From NCBI GenBank assembly GCA_032433765.1, contig JAVIAB010000047.1, forward strand, positions 12,981,107 to 13,045,106: DNA of 64,000 nt. The letters run 5' to 3'. Below are positions 11,560 to 21,709 of this stretch, piece by piece. Origin of the DNA: Megaustenia siamemsis. Its lineage: Eukaryota > Mollusca > Gastropoda > Stylommatophora > Ariophantidae. The stretch's first letter is position 1. Each line of letters starts with the position of its first letter. Below the pieces are notes generated by a model. The model did no database searches, was not told the origin of the DNA, and worked only from the letters and a program-made list of their open reading frames with translations. The position numbers and the translations under genes were made by a program.

Positions 11560-12687
11560 TGTTATAGTGTGACTCAGTCATGGGCGATAATGGAAGAATA
11601 GAAGAATATGACGATAGACAGAAGAATAAAAGAATGATGCGATGACGATGTGAGGTAGGATAGTTTTAGGCGGCGTAGAAAAGACAATCTTCAGAGGATT
11701 AGCAAGGAGACCCAACTCAGTCGCTGAGTCGTAATCAACTTTAAGATTACAGGTAAAAGGCGCACAGATGTCCAGTCTGAAGCTTGTAAGTTATGTAACG
11801 CGACGAAGCAGTCGATAAGCTCCAGTCGCGCAGGTGTGGACACGGAGTAGAGTAGCACTAAGACTAGACCGGAAACTCTTATATCGGCAGACGCCTTGAA
11901 GTCCAGAGAAGACCTGAGATGAAAGCGGACAATTAAACTGCCCCGCGTAAACAAAGGGCCAAGGGAGGAGTTATGTTGTAGGTTTTTAGTTGTGGGAAAA
12001 GGTTTGAGAAGATTGACAGGTTGTCGATTAAAGTAATAAACTATGGACATGGTCAAGAAAGGCGGAGTTAAGAAGTAGTGACGGTCAACAGACGTAGGTT
12101 AGGCCGTATCAGTGGTCGGGGGGTGTGGTCACCTGGGACTTAACGCCGAGACCCTGGGAACTAGAGAATGAGAATGCTTTGGCGAGGGGCAGTAGCTAGA
12201 GGACACTAAGAAGCCAGGGCTTGACGGAAACGGACGGTCGGCCAGACTCAGAGACATTCAGCTACAGTCGGCCAGACTCAGTGAGACTTTACTGAACTTG
12301 AAACAAGAACACGACAAGAACTTAAGTTGGACTTATACAATTGAAATAATTCGTTTAGAGGATTGGTGATACGTATTGGACTTAGATGTATAATAGTTGA
12401 AGGAAGTCCAATTGTGTAACTATGAGTCGAGTCAAGATACTAGTTCCTCAGAACTATCAGATAGAGACATGCAGATATTAACAAAGAACACTATACGGTC
12501 ACAAAAGTTATTTGACAATTCATCATCGCCGATAGGCTATGTCAAATAACGACATTTTGTAAAACACACACATGAAGTCACTAATAAAGACTGTTTATAC
12601 TTGTTCTAAAAGGATGATGAGTTATATGTGTGTGACAATGAAAGAACAAGTAGTAAGTTAGAAGAAGTTTGAAGAAGCCCTGCAACA
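11560..12687 (+). repeat. 3' LTR (1128 bp)
   Basis: Longer copy of the LTR, preceded by a short purine-rich stretch (tgagggagatata) that may be the polypurine tract. It includes about 210 bp missing from the 5' LTR, with an 11-bp inverted repeat inside that segment. Confidence 0.9.
12507..12550. repeat. 11-bp inverted repeat inside the 3' LTR
   Basis: gttatttgaca at 12507-12517 pairs exactly with tgtcaaataac at 12540-12550 across a 22-base loop. It lies in the segment the 5' LTR lacks. A hairpin near a polyadenylation region or a protein-binding site is possible. Confidence 0.7.
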
Positions 12688-12772
12688 ATAATTATTTACA
12701 AAAAATCTGAGTACATGCTTTGTACATGTCATTATCAATCAAATAGTAACAAGCCTAAATTTTAAACAGACT

Positions 12773-13030
12773 CATCATCATCAAGTACCAGGCCTGCCGG
12801 CATAGGTGATCATGTCTCTCCGCAACTTTTGATCTCGACAGTTATTTATCATTTCTGTTGTTGACCTTCTGCCAAGCTATTCTCTTAAGCTGTCTGTTAT
12901 TTTTTCTCTTTGCTTCCCTCTATCTCTTTGTCCCTCAATTTTCCCAGTTGTTACAATATACTCCTGCTGTTCTATTCTCATTACATGGCCAAAAAATGAT
13001 GATTGTTTCTTCTGCTTATAATAAATAATG
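12773..13030 (-). mobile_element. RTE-like LINE family A, 5'-truncated 3' end
   Basis: It matches the 3' end of the family A element at 62945-64000 (ttaagctgtctgttattttt, gcttccctctatctctt) and ends in a (ATG)n-type tail (catcatcatca). A 9-bp duplication, aaacagact, flanks it at 12764-12772 and 13031-13039. Confidence 0.75.
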
Positions 13031-13289
13031 AAACAGACTATAAATACTGAATCAATAAACCATGCTACATGAAAACACACAACCTATAAATATGTACTTT
13101 TCACTACAATTTTTTAAATATGGCATCTGCAATCTAATATAACCTAAAAGTCATACATGGTGGAACGAATTGTGCTTCTCCAAGCAGAAGATAAAAGAAA
13201 TTGACATGTAAGGTTTTTTTTTTCAAATTTTAAGGACTTGTTTAGTCTAGTGTAAAATTTTGCCTTTGAAAAAGATGGAAAGTGAACAC

Positions 13290-13843
13290 TTAACTCTTTC
13301 CATACGGAAGCTTTTTATCATTGCAATGAAGGAGATTTCAGAGACACAATTTGTCATAATTTTAAGAATCAAAATGCATATTTATATTTCTCTACTATAT
13401 CTTCTTCTTTTCTCTTTCACTGATACCTAAAAGGTGTCGTGGTTTATATCATTTGTCATTCTTGAGCTGCTCGAATTGTCTGAATTAGTGATTTTCCTTT
13501 GTTGTTACATGTCTCTGTCACTGCAGCTATCCATCATCTTCTGTTTCTTCCTCTTGGTCTTTTTCCATGCATTCTCGAGAAGAACACCCTTGATGGTGAT
13601 TGGTGAGGATTCATTCTGACCAGGTGGCCAAACCATTTAAGTTGTTGTTGTTCTATATATTCTTGGCAGGGTTTCTCTACTATATAACATATTATATATG
13701 AACATTTAGATAATTGATCAAGGTATAAGATTTCATCAATACCAAGATGATGTGGCACATAAAAAGAATATGGTTTGATGACGGTTCACAATAATCAAGT
13801 TGAGGGTGATGCACTGTGCGGAGAAACGTACAGAAAGAGTTAA
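13290..13843 (+). mobile_element. TTAA-flanked MITE family B, full copy interrupted by a LINE
   Basis: The ends are inverted: TTAACTCTTTCcaTACG on the left and the complement of TTAACTCTTTCtgTACG on the right, so a TTAA sits at each border. No coding capacity; about 285 bp once the LINE at 13401-13671 is discounted. A TTAA target suggests piggyBac-type mobilisation (inference). Confidence 0.7.
13401..13671 (-). mobile_element. LINE 3' fragment inserted in the MITE
   Basis: The insertion is bounded by a perfect 14-bp duplication, tttctctactatat (13387-13400 and 13672-13685). The minus strand encodes the usual LINE C-terminal motif WFGHLVRM...RPRGRNRR and ends in a GAA-rich tail. Confidence 0.8.
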
Positions 13844-13968
13844 ACAAGGATCTATTTTTTACAAACTCAAATTATACAGCTAAAAAAAGTAACAACTTTT
13901 GAAATAACGTGCAAACAAAAACTGTCTATACATACATAAATTGTTTATGAAAATAAAATTTTACTTAC

Positions 13969-14040
13969 AACTAAAATACCAGCAAAAGATTTCATGTTCT
14001 TCATCAAATCAAGCAGGACCATGACTACGATTGACATGGA
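13969..14040 (-). CDS. TPCN2: TPC2-like exon 17: domain II S4-S5 linker and S5 start
   Basis: 72 bp, 24 codons read in phase 0, acceptor atttctccag and donor GTT|GTAAGT. It encodes SMSIVVMVLLDLMKNMKSFA and GILV, matching the TPC pattern LGLVQNMRAFGGILV. It is the last channel exon seen; about 14 kb remain in the window downstream without a recognisable second pore. Confidence 0.82.
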
Positions 14041-14229
14041 CTGGAGAAATATAAAGTAACAAATCGTAATGATGTCAATGGAAGTGACATATTCTAAATG
14101 TTAATGAAGTGACTTGTCAATTACACAGTGGATTTCAATACATCAGAACGCATTTTTACAAAACTGTGAATCATTAAAAATCACAAGATTCAAGACATAT
14201 TTGTCTCTTTTGTCAGTGTCTCATGAGAT

Positions 14230-14470
14230 TAGTACATTTGTCTTTCTTTCCAGCTTTTTCTCACTTGAGTGTTTGCTTGTGATTGATTCTCTGGTTGTTT
14301 CTTCTCATCACATGGCCAACATATGCCCATATCCTCTTCCTGATTATTGATATCACTGCTGGTTGCATGACCATATCTCTTATTTATGCATGAATTAATT
14401 TCATTGCATATAACAAGTTTTCCAATAATTTTTGTTTTCGCATGTTCTAAATATAGTTGGTTAGTTCTTT
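14230..14470 (-). mobile_element. RTE-like LINE family C, decayed fragment
   Basis: The plus strand contains ttcttctcatcacatggcca and weaker blocks resembling the 3' half of family C as seen at 36833-37410. It is strongly diverged. Confidence 0.4.
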
Positions 14471-14585
14471 TTGAACCAAAGCTGACAAATAAGGCAGAAA
14501 TTTAAAAAAGTCTCCATGTCTGACAATTTTTTGTTATCCTTTTAGTATCATCAAATTTTTCACAGGATCTACAACGCATCTCGCC

Positions 14586-14653
14586 ATATGTCCCTGTTCT
14601 GCCATATGTCCCTGTTCTGCCATATGTCCCTGTTCTGCCATATGTCCCTGTTC
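14586..14653. repeat. 18-bp tandem repeat, about 4 copies
   Basis: The unit gccatatgtccctgttct is repeated almost perfectly. It corresponds to a single-copy stretch in other family C LINE copies, so it is a local expansion. Confidence 0.9.
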
Positions 14654-14931
14654 TGGGTGAGTCTTTAAATTTAATCTATGAAGGAGATGCCTGCTGTAAC
14701 TGCCTTACTTATCAATGTTTTTAGTGTTCCCCTAAGCCAATCTCATTTTCTTTCACCTGACATTTCTCATTTAATGAAATTTCTTTGTGATTCTCTTGTT
14801 ATATCTTTCCATCAACACAGGCAACAAATGCCCACCATCTTCTCTTAATTAAAGATGAGATTGTTGGATGCATGGATATGTCTCTTACTTCTGTAGTAGT
14901 CTTGAATTCATTCCAAGGTATACCATGTATT

Positions 14932-15340
14932 GAGTACACCCAGAGTAAAAATCTGGAGGGAGGGACCCTAAGGCAGTGGACGGCGTTAATCTTCTTTCTG
15001 GCATCCCCTGCACCTTCTTTCAATTCCGAACGTATGGACTTTGTCTCTCCTTCGGAAATCCTTGAAACGAAGTCGAGAGGGGGATAGTGCGACTGGGTAA
15101 AGCACTATCTCCATATCCTGTGCCCAGGCAGAGTAGGCAAAGTGAAATGAGGAAGAAATTACCAATGTTTAAACTTGGCACATGGAACGTAAGGACCATG
15201 TGTCCTGGTATTAGTCAAACATTGGTAGAATTAGCCATGAGAGAAGCTGTTCGGCAAAAACAATACCTAAAAAAAATACGCAATAGCCTCCACTAGACCG
15301 TCTGACAAGACGAAAAGGGCCATATATATATATATATATA
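14932..15340 (+). mobile_element. Deletion-derived LINE: 5' end joined to a 3' tail
   Basis: A 409-bp insertion bounded by the perfect 13-bp duplication tataccatgtatt (14919-14931 and 15341-15353). It starts with a GC-richer leader, then a frame starting near 15087 reading MFKLGTWNVRTMCPG, the typical N-terminus of a LINE endonuclease. After about 40 more codons it passes to gacaagacgaaaagggcc and a (TA)n tail. Endonuclease catalytic residues and all of the reverse transcriptase are absent. It looks like a short non-autonomous derivative mobilised in trans. Confidence 0.7.
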
Positions 15341-15599
15341 TATACCATGTATTTTCATTTGTTTGCATATGCATCTAATTTATTTTCTATTCCTCTAGTT
15401 GTTTTCCAGCACTCACATGCACAAGTAAGGGTGGATAATATACCTGTGTTAAAAAAATGGTAAGCTTTGCTTTTGTGTATATGAATTTTAATTTCCATAA
15501 TTCAACAAGGTTTTTGCAAGTCTTTGCTGCCTTTATACTATTCTGATTCTAATATCTTTCTTTTGAGTCCCCATCTTGATCATACTCTATACCTGCCTG

Positions 15600-15604
15600 C
15601 CTAC

Positions 15605-15635
<31 letters not shown>

Positions 15636-15865
15636 TCTATCTACTACTCTTTTGAGCCAATGATGGCACATAGGTCAGAAATTCTAGACTCTATGCCTGG
15701 TAATCTTAGTTATCAAGCATCAGACCTTGCACAGGACCAGATTTGTAATTCGCCTCCCATCTCTTTTCTTGGCGAGTTGGTAAATTTTAGCATGGGAGCT
15801 GATGCCTGCTGTTGTTGCCTCTCGCCGCAGTGTTCTTTTTAGTGCTTCTATAGGTTGGCTCTTTA
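15600..15865 (-). mobile_element. RTE-like LINE family C, 3' end with (TAGA)n tail
   Basis: The plus strand begins with (CTAT)n at about 15613-15642, the complement of the TAGA tail seen at 20682-20697. Diverged family C sequence follows (gagctgatgcctgctg, gtgttctttttagtg). Confidence 0.6.
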
Positions 15866-15957
15866 TACTCTATATATGCAGGTATAAAAAAATAATTAAA
15901 ACTTGTAACCATTGAACGAAAAAAAGTAGAAGTAAAAATACAAAAGAAATGACATAC

Positions 15958-16057
15958 CTTGACATGGGAATGATCTTCAGCAAGCGTGCCATGATCAGAA
16001 TGTTCACCATTCGTAGAATGTTCCACATGACACTGCTGCTACTTTGTTCAGATATCT
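15958..16057 (-). CDS. TPCN2: TPC2-like exon 16: domain II S4
   Basis: 100 bp if it starts two bases after the CAG at 16060 (cag-ag), ending in phase 2 at TCAAG|GTATGT. It encodes MWNILRMVNILIMARLLKII and PMS. The voltage-sensor region keeps the first and middle basic residues, has lysine for the last arginine, and has isoleucine where TPC1 carries its voltage-sensing arginine, as in TPC2. The join to the next exon is out of phase by one base. Confidence 0.82.
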
Positions 16058-16589
16058 CTCTGAATAAAAACAGCAATTACACAAACAGTAATTTTAATGT
16101 GGAAAAAGAATTAGCATAAGATGATAACAACTATGATAAGGATACATTTAAAAAACTGCAATAAATTGTTGCAATCAATGTTCTCCAATAATTTCTTATC
16201 TGTTATCAGTCCGCTTAAATTATTTTAATACAGGAATGCCCCACCTGCAATGAAGCCACACAGTTCAACATTTTAAAATATTTCAACCAATTTCTTAATG
16301 TTCTGACTTTATCCTTAAACTGTCTCTGACTTTATCTTTAAACTTTCTCTAACTTGATCTTTACACTTTCTCTGACTTTATCTTATTTTATCTTTAAACT
16401 GTCTCTGACTTTAAACTTTCTCTGGTTTTATCTTTAAACTTTCGCTAACTGAAATCGCCTACGGTGCCTCCATGTGCCATAGAACTGACTGACTGGAGTT
16501 GGCCAGTCTATAACATGGAAACGGGTTCTGGACCATGCGACTGAGTGAGTGCACATGAGTCTAGGCCATCCACAGCATCGACGTTCAGC

Positions 16590-16905
16590 GACCATGCAGC
16601 TATGCGCATTATCTTGGGATGTACGAGGCACACTCCCTGTGTAGCAATGAGGTATCTTCTCGACTTTTCAATCATGGATGACAGGATCAAGATCTGGAGG
16701 GCATGAGCATACCTGAAGATTAGTGCAGATAAAGAGCATCCATTGCATCATGAGCTCGAAACAGGGAAGGGTGTCAGGCTAAAAAGAGGCAAATCATGAG
16801 TGGGCTGAGCAGAAGATGTCATCAAACAGGTCTGTGGGCTTACCAACACCAACGCTGGCGAGGAGTTGATACCGGTGCCTACGTCATTCAAGGGGACATT
16901 AGCTC
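16590..16905 (+). pseudogene. I/Jockey-like LINE (family N) relic
   Basis: The plus strand encodes, with several stops, the segment seen intact at 39460-39981: MRIILGCTR, PCVAMRYLLDF, IMDDRIKIWRA, YLKISAD, HPLHH. A third, older copy of the family. Confidence 0.7.
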
Positions 16906-17263
16906 TTATACTTAACTCACGCAATGGCTTTCTTGGCTTCTACTGGAGATGCTTGTCCATTCTAGTGCAAAACTAGGTTTTCAATATCAGCAGATACCAC
17001 CAGAAATAAAGTGGAATGGTTGTCTCATAGATAGAACTAATCATTGGTTATATTTGAATCTGAAGGGTATATATAATTTGCAAACTTGTCAGCTTCATTG
17101 GTCACTCTTTGATCACTAACTAGCTCACTGAATAGAGAATAAAAAGCAGTGGAAAAATAAAAGGATGATGTTTTGGATGATGAGACATAATAATTAGTTT
17201 ATTATGGATTTTAATTTGTTAGCAGTGAGACAGGGCCTTCGGCTAACCATAACCAGTACTTAC

Positions 17264-17312
17264 TTTGGGAAATATGGATTCCAAACAATATGGCTGAGAC
17301 TGACTCTCCAAT
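17264..17312 (-). CDS. TPCN2: TPC2-like exon 15: end of domain II S3
   Basis: 49 bp, phase 0 in and phase 1 out (CCCAAA|GTAAGT), acceptor tttttttcacag. It encodes IGESVSAILFGIHISQ. The downstream join needs either a CAG-AG acceptor slip or a weaker donor 7 bp further; both keep the frame. Confidence 0.7.
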
Positions 17313-17505
17313 CTGTGAAAAAAAATGAAGATACAATTGTATAATTTAAATCAACAGTTTCTTCAGCAATGTGGTTGTTACCACCTTTGCAAACATCTAG
17401 TCTCTTTCAAGAAAATATATTCCAAAACTATACTACAGTAACATAAATATGCCACAATTCTTGTTTTTATACACAGATAAAGAGTTGTAGAAAAATATAA
17501 CTCAC

Positions 17506-17634
17506 AATTAATGCCATCGTTATGACAGCATCATAAATATTAGCCCAGTCTGCCAGGTACCTCCGCCATCCAAATGCCCAAAATTTGGCAAGTTGTTCCA
17601 GCAAGTAATATATAGCAAAGGTGAAATTCACAAT
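17506..17634 (-). CDS. TPCN2: TPC2-like exon 14: domain II S2 and S3
   Basis: 129 bp, 43 codons, phase 0 at both ends (ATT|GTGAGT). It encodes S2 (NFTFAIYYLLEQLAKFWAFG), the loop WRRYLADWANIYDAV and the start of S3. YYLLE followed by a conserved FG-R-YL segment matches the family. Confidence 0.9.
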
Positions 17635-17884
17635 CTGAAATTATATGTGATTATGTGAAGATGTGGCAATACCAAGTGATTATGTGGATATAGGATAGTA
17701 CATTGTGATTATCAAAATCACAGAGTTGTGATTATATAAATGTGAAAGTACCAAGTGACAGTGTAAATATGTTACAGTACAAGATAATTATGTATAGGTA
17801 TTATTGTGTTCTTATATGAAGATGTGAAAGAACACAATAATTATAAGAATGCATTATAGTTAAAATTTAAATGACATCATTATC

Positions 17885-18835
17885 ATGTGCCATACTAGTT
17901 GGCGTAGGTGATCATGTCCTTCCACAATCTTCTATCTACAGTGCATCATATCAGTTCTATTGTTGACTGTTTTCCATGCCATGAGACCAAGCTATCCAGA
18001 ATTTTCTCTATTTGTCGTCCGCGATTTCTTTTTCATTTTATTTTGCCAGTTGTAACCAAGTATTCCAACTTCCTCTTCTCATGATGTGCCCAAAAAATGT
18101 TGATTGTTTCTTTCTGATGTTTTTTAGGAGTTCTTTTTTAGTGTAGGCCTCTTTGAGAATTTCTTCATTGGTCCTTTTAGCTGTCCAGGGAACTTTCAAC
18201 ATTCTTCTGAGAAATCCTATCTCTGTGGCCTCCAATCGTCTTTTCATTTCTTTGTCTACTGTCCATGATTTGCTTCCATAGGTCAGAATTGGTTATATAT
18301 AGCAACGATGAACTCTCTTTCTCGCTTCTATTGACATAGATTTGTTGCATACGATATTTTTCATTTTCTGAAATGCTATTTTGGCCTGAGCTATTCTGCT
18401 TTTTATTTCTGTGGTGCATCTTCCATCTGATGTTATTATTGTGCCCAAGTATTTACACGTTGCACTTGTTTCAGATTTGTCCTGTTTATTTTTACGCTGC
18501 ATGATGGTGATGATTGTTTCTTCGATATAACCATTACTTCTGTTTTCATACTATTCATACTGAGAGCTTTTTTGTTGCTTTTTTACTATTATGTCTATCA
18601 TTCTTGTAGTTCATTCTCTGTCTCTGCTATTAAAACTGTGTCATCCACATATTGCAAATTATTTATGTTGTGACCGTTGACTTCAATTCCTTTTTTGTCT
18701 ACTATTGATCTCATTATATGTTTGCTGTAAAGTGAAAACAAATTCGGCGACAGAACACAGCCTTGTCTGACTTCTAAATGACAATAACTGTATAAAGTGA
18801 ATGTGTGAACACATGACTGTACAGGATAACATTTC
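17885..18835 (-). pseudogene. RTE-like LINE family A, reverse transcriptase fragment
   Basis: Broken minus-strand frames hold [40 protein letters not shown] (YVDD at the catalytic position), KYLGTIITSDGRCTTEI and FLRRMLKVPWTAKRTNEEIL, then GHIMRRG. The order is that of a LINE reverse transcriptase and C-terminal region. The 3' end near 17885 has a (ATG/ATA)-type tail. Confidence 0.8.
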
Positions 18836-18964
18836 AAGAAGATATAATCCTCAAACCAACAATAAGTAAAAAGACAAGTTGAAAAACAAAACCAAAAGCA
18901 TCTACAAGTACCATCATCAGGTCACATGCCCTTTTACAGAACGTTGCATTCACCATAGCCCATT

Positions 18965-19305
18965 TGAAAGAATTTCAGTCTCTAGCCAGATTTCCAACTT
19001 CTTCTGTTGTCATGTTCAAGGTCTCTTTGATCTCTTGAAACCCTCTTCTTCTTGGTCTGCCCTTGATACATCACCCAGGAATCATGCCTTTTGTTATTGT
19101 TCTTTCCAGCCTGCTGTGTCTTTTGATGTAGCCATAGTATTTCAATTTTATGTGTAAGATGTGTTTGAGTCAGTTCTTTTTAATGTTTAAGTCTTTAAAA
19201 TATCTTCATTGCTCTTTTTCACTATCCAAGTTATGTTAGGGATTTTTCTGTAGTATTCTATTCCTTGCTTGTTTGAGAGATATTCCATGATTCACAATTA
19301 AATGT
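18965..19305 (-). mobile_element. LINE family D, 3' fragment
   Basis: It shares gtgtcttttgatgt, ttctttttaatgtttaa and ctctttttcactatccaag blocks with 47600-47850 and 52310-52530. It encodes no intact domain. Confidence 0.55.
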
Positions 19306-20697
19306 TGCTATTAGAAAGGGCAATCTTAGAGATTGTAACATCTGGAGAGGCGTGACACTTTTGTCAGTTGCCTCAAAGTAATTCTGCAAAATCATCCTAA
19401 ATAGAATAAAGGATTCAATAGATACAGTAATGCGTGAAGAACAGGCTGGGTTTAGAAAAGGGAGAAGCTGCCTTGACCACATTTTTACTCTACGACTTAT
19501 ATTTGAGGAACACATTGAAAAGCGAAAACCTTTTGCACTTAACTTCATCGACTTAAAAAAAGCATTTGACAGTATTCATCAAGATTCTTTGTGGAAAATT
19601 CTGAAGCAATATGGCTTACCATCAAAAATCATAAATATTATTAAAGACATGTATGATGGTTACACACGTGCAGTTCGAACAGAGGAAGGACTGAGTGAAT
19701 GTTTCCCAATAGAAACTGGAGTTAAACAAGGATGTATTTTATCGCTCTTGTTATTTGGAGTTGTTATGGACTTCATAATGAAGAAATGCTGCACTAGTAA
19801 TAAAGGCATCAAATGGATACAAGGAGACCATTTGGAGGACCTCGACTTTGCTGATGACATAGTTCTCATCAGCAGTCAGATAAAAATGATGCAGGAAAAC
19901 ACAAATGAACTATCATCAATAGCCAGCAAAATTGGGCTTGAGATCAATCATGAAAAGCTTAATTCCAACAGACGACAAAATATACATGGAAAACAAACCA
20001 GTGGAAGAGATCGATCACTTTATCTATCTTGGAAGTCACATTTATTGAGAAAGGGATACAAGCAAAGAAATTAGAATCAGAATAGCTAAAGCAGCAATGT
20101 CTTTCAGAAGCCTTGAAAAGTTGTGGAAATCAAAACTCATCAGAACAAACACAAAACTTACACTATTCAAATCAAATGTACTATCAACCCTTACGTATGC
20201 GTGTGAAAGCTGGAAAACAACAAGAGATATAGAAACAAAGTTGAACACATTCAAAAAGAAATGTCTAAGGAAAATACTTGGTATAGCGTGGAACGAATTC
20301 AAAACAAACGAGGAAATTAGAGAAATCGCCAATCAACCACTAATATCTTCAGTAATCAAGAAAAGACGATGGTCATATGTTGGACATGTGATGAGAAGAG
20401 ATAATAACTGAATAGCAAAGCAAGCCCTCATGTGGGAAACAACAGGTAAGAGGAAAAGAGGAAGACCCAGAGAGACACTGAGAAGAACATTGATGAGAGA
20501 GGCAAGAGCAGCAGGAATCGGCTCCCTTAATGAGATAGAGCTGCTTGCACAGAACAGAGACAAATGCGAGATTTGATAAAATATCTCTAAAAGAATTAAA
20601 AATTGCTAGAACAAAAAAATTCAGATAAGAGAAGGAGTATCTGGGTTTACGCCCTATGGGCCGGCTATGGCTTGAAAGGTCAATAGATAGATAGATT
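19306..20697 (+). pseudogene. RTE-like LINE family C, best reverse transcriptase copy
   Basis: The plus strand reads from KGNLRDCN-WRG into the main frame 19430-20074 (EEQAGFRKGRSC, FIDLKKAFDSIHQ, GVKQGCILSLLLFG, LDFADDIVLIS with FADD catalytic aspartates). After a frame shift near 20050 it continues in 20097-20411 (STLTYACESWKTT, NEFKTNEEIREIA, WSYVGHVMRRDN). The 3' end is intact with a (TAGA)n tail at 20682-20697. It is 5'-truncated, without endonuclease, and carries stops, so it is inactive. Confidence 0.85.
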
Positions 20698-20809
20698 AGA
20701 AAGAAACATGTCCTGCGTAGTTTTAATTTTACTGCATTGTTGGTATTGTGCCATATGTTCTTTGTGGCATTTAATTTTTTGTGTTGCTATTGCTAATTCG
20801 TTCGTTCGT

Positions 20810-21048
20810 TCGCTTTCGTCAGCTTTGACCTCTGACGAAGTCCCACCCACTCAATTTTGTGGGACTGAATTTTGCGTGTAAAGTCTGTTTTATCCATTAC
20901 AGGATGCCCCTCGCCATGCAGGCAAATTTACTCCGACTTCAGAGGTACTAATTTTTAGGGAATTAGTAAAACCCAGGTGTCCTCGCCAGGGTACGAACCT
21001 TGCCGTGGTAAGCCAACTGCCTATCGATTGCGCTAACCGGACACCCCC
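20810..21048 (-). mobile_element. tRNA-headed SINE, family beta
   Basis: The reverse complement begins gggggtgtccggttagcgca, a tRNA-like A box, with a B box at aaggttcgtaccct. The body shares the pattern of the copies at 28958-29240 and 58300-58625. Confidence 0.7.
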
Positions 21049-21569
21049 TATTGCTAATTGTCTTTGGATCTCTTTCTGGCAGTCTCCATTGTTAGCTAAT
21101 ACAGATCTCAAACATTCATAGTTTGTTAGAATTTCAAGTTCTTTGCTGTTGATGATAATTTTGGGTTGGTTTTTTGCTTTGTCAGGGGGCATTATCTTAG
21201 TTTTCTACAAGTATTAAAAAAAAGTATCTTTATGACACATAGTACCATTGTTGGTGTATGTCGGGGGCTCATGATAGAACCAGAGGGATAAAGGCACTTG
21301 GTCAAATCAGTTGCCACGACGTGTGAGACTCAGGATTTTTATTTCACACCCCATAAAAAAAAATCCTTTCTGTCTACCACCGATTTCAAACACCATATGC
21401 AGACTTTCCAGCCAACGAAACAGTGGTTTTAGCTGCACGGCCACGCACATCAAGTATGGAGAACTAAAATATAAACACATAAGTGTATTTTTGTCAACAA
21501 CAGACATTTAGCTTCAAGAAAAAAAGTGCAGTTGAAATAAAAAATCTAGAAGTAAACATGTGAACTCAC

Positions 21570-21626
21570 CCTAAGAGTGGCATGGTTTTCACGGAAAGAC
21601 TTGTCATACCTTGCCCCAAGCTGCAC
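21570..21626 (-). CDS. TPCN2: TPC2-like exon 13: domain II S1-S2 loop
   Basis: 57 bp, 19 codons, phase 0 at both ends, acceptor cttttcag and donor AGG|GTGAGT. It encodes VQLGARYDKSFRENHATLR, a charged luminal loop. Support comes from phase and order more than from conservation. Confidence 0.75.
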
Positions 21627-21709
21627 CTGAAAAGACAGATTGAGTAATGAGGTCAGATGTGTTGGCCTGAAAGGCATAAAAATATTGCAACTCGCTGTGA
21701 ACAATGATA

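Larger units (their letters stand above)
6290..12687 (+). mobile_element. LTR retrotransposon with gag only (non-autonomous)
   Basis: A 6.4-kb element bounded by direct repeats starting TGTTATAGTG and ending CCTGCAACA, flanked by the 4-bp target duplication ATAA (6286-6289 and 12688-12691). The interior carries one plus-strand gag-like gene and about 1.5 kb of apparently noncoding DNA. No protease, reverse transcriptase, RNase H or integrase motif was seen, so it would depend on a partner element for copying, like the TR-GAG type described in plants. The 4-bp duplication and gag fold fit a Ty3/Gypsy relationship (inference). Near-identical LTRs indicate recent insertion. No primer-binding site starting TGG follows the 5' LTR. 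Confidence 0.88.
14500..15560 (-). mobile_element. RTE-like LINE family C, old copy split by a younger insertion
   Basis: Segments 14500-14931 and 15354-15560 align in order with the family C copy at 36833-37410 (ttgttttccag, then the ctcacatgcac region). The middle is occupied by a separate 409-bp element with target duplication. The 14586-14653 minisatellite lies inside this copy. Confidence 0.6.
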
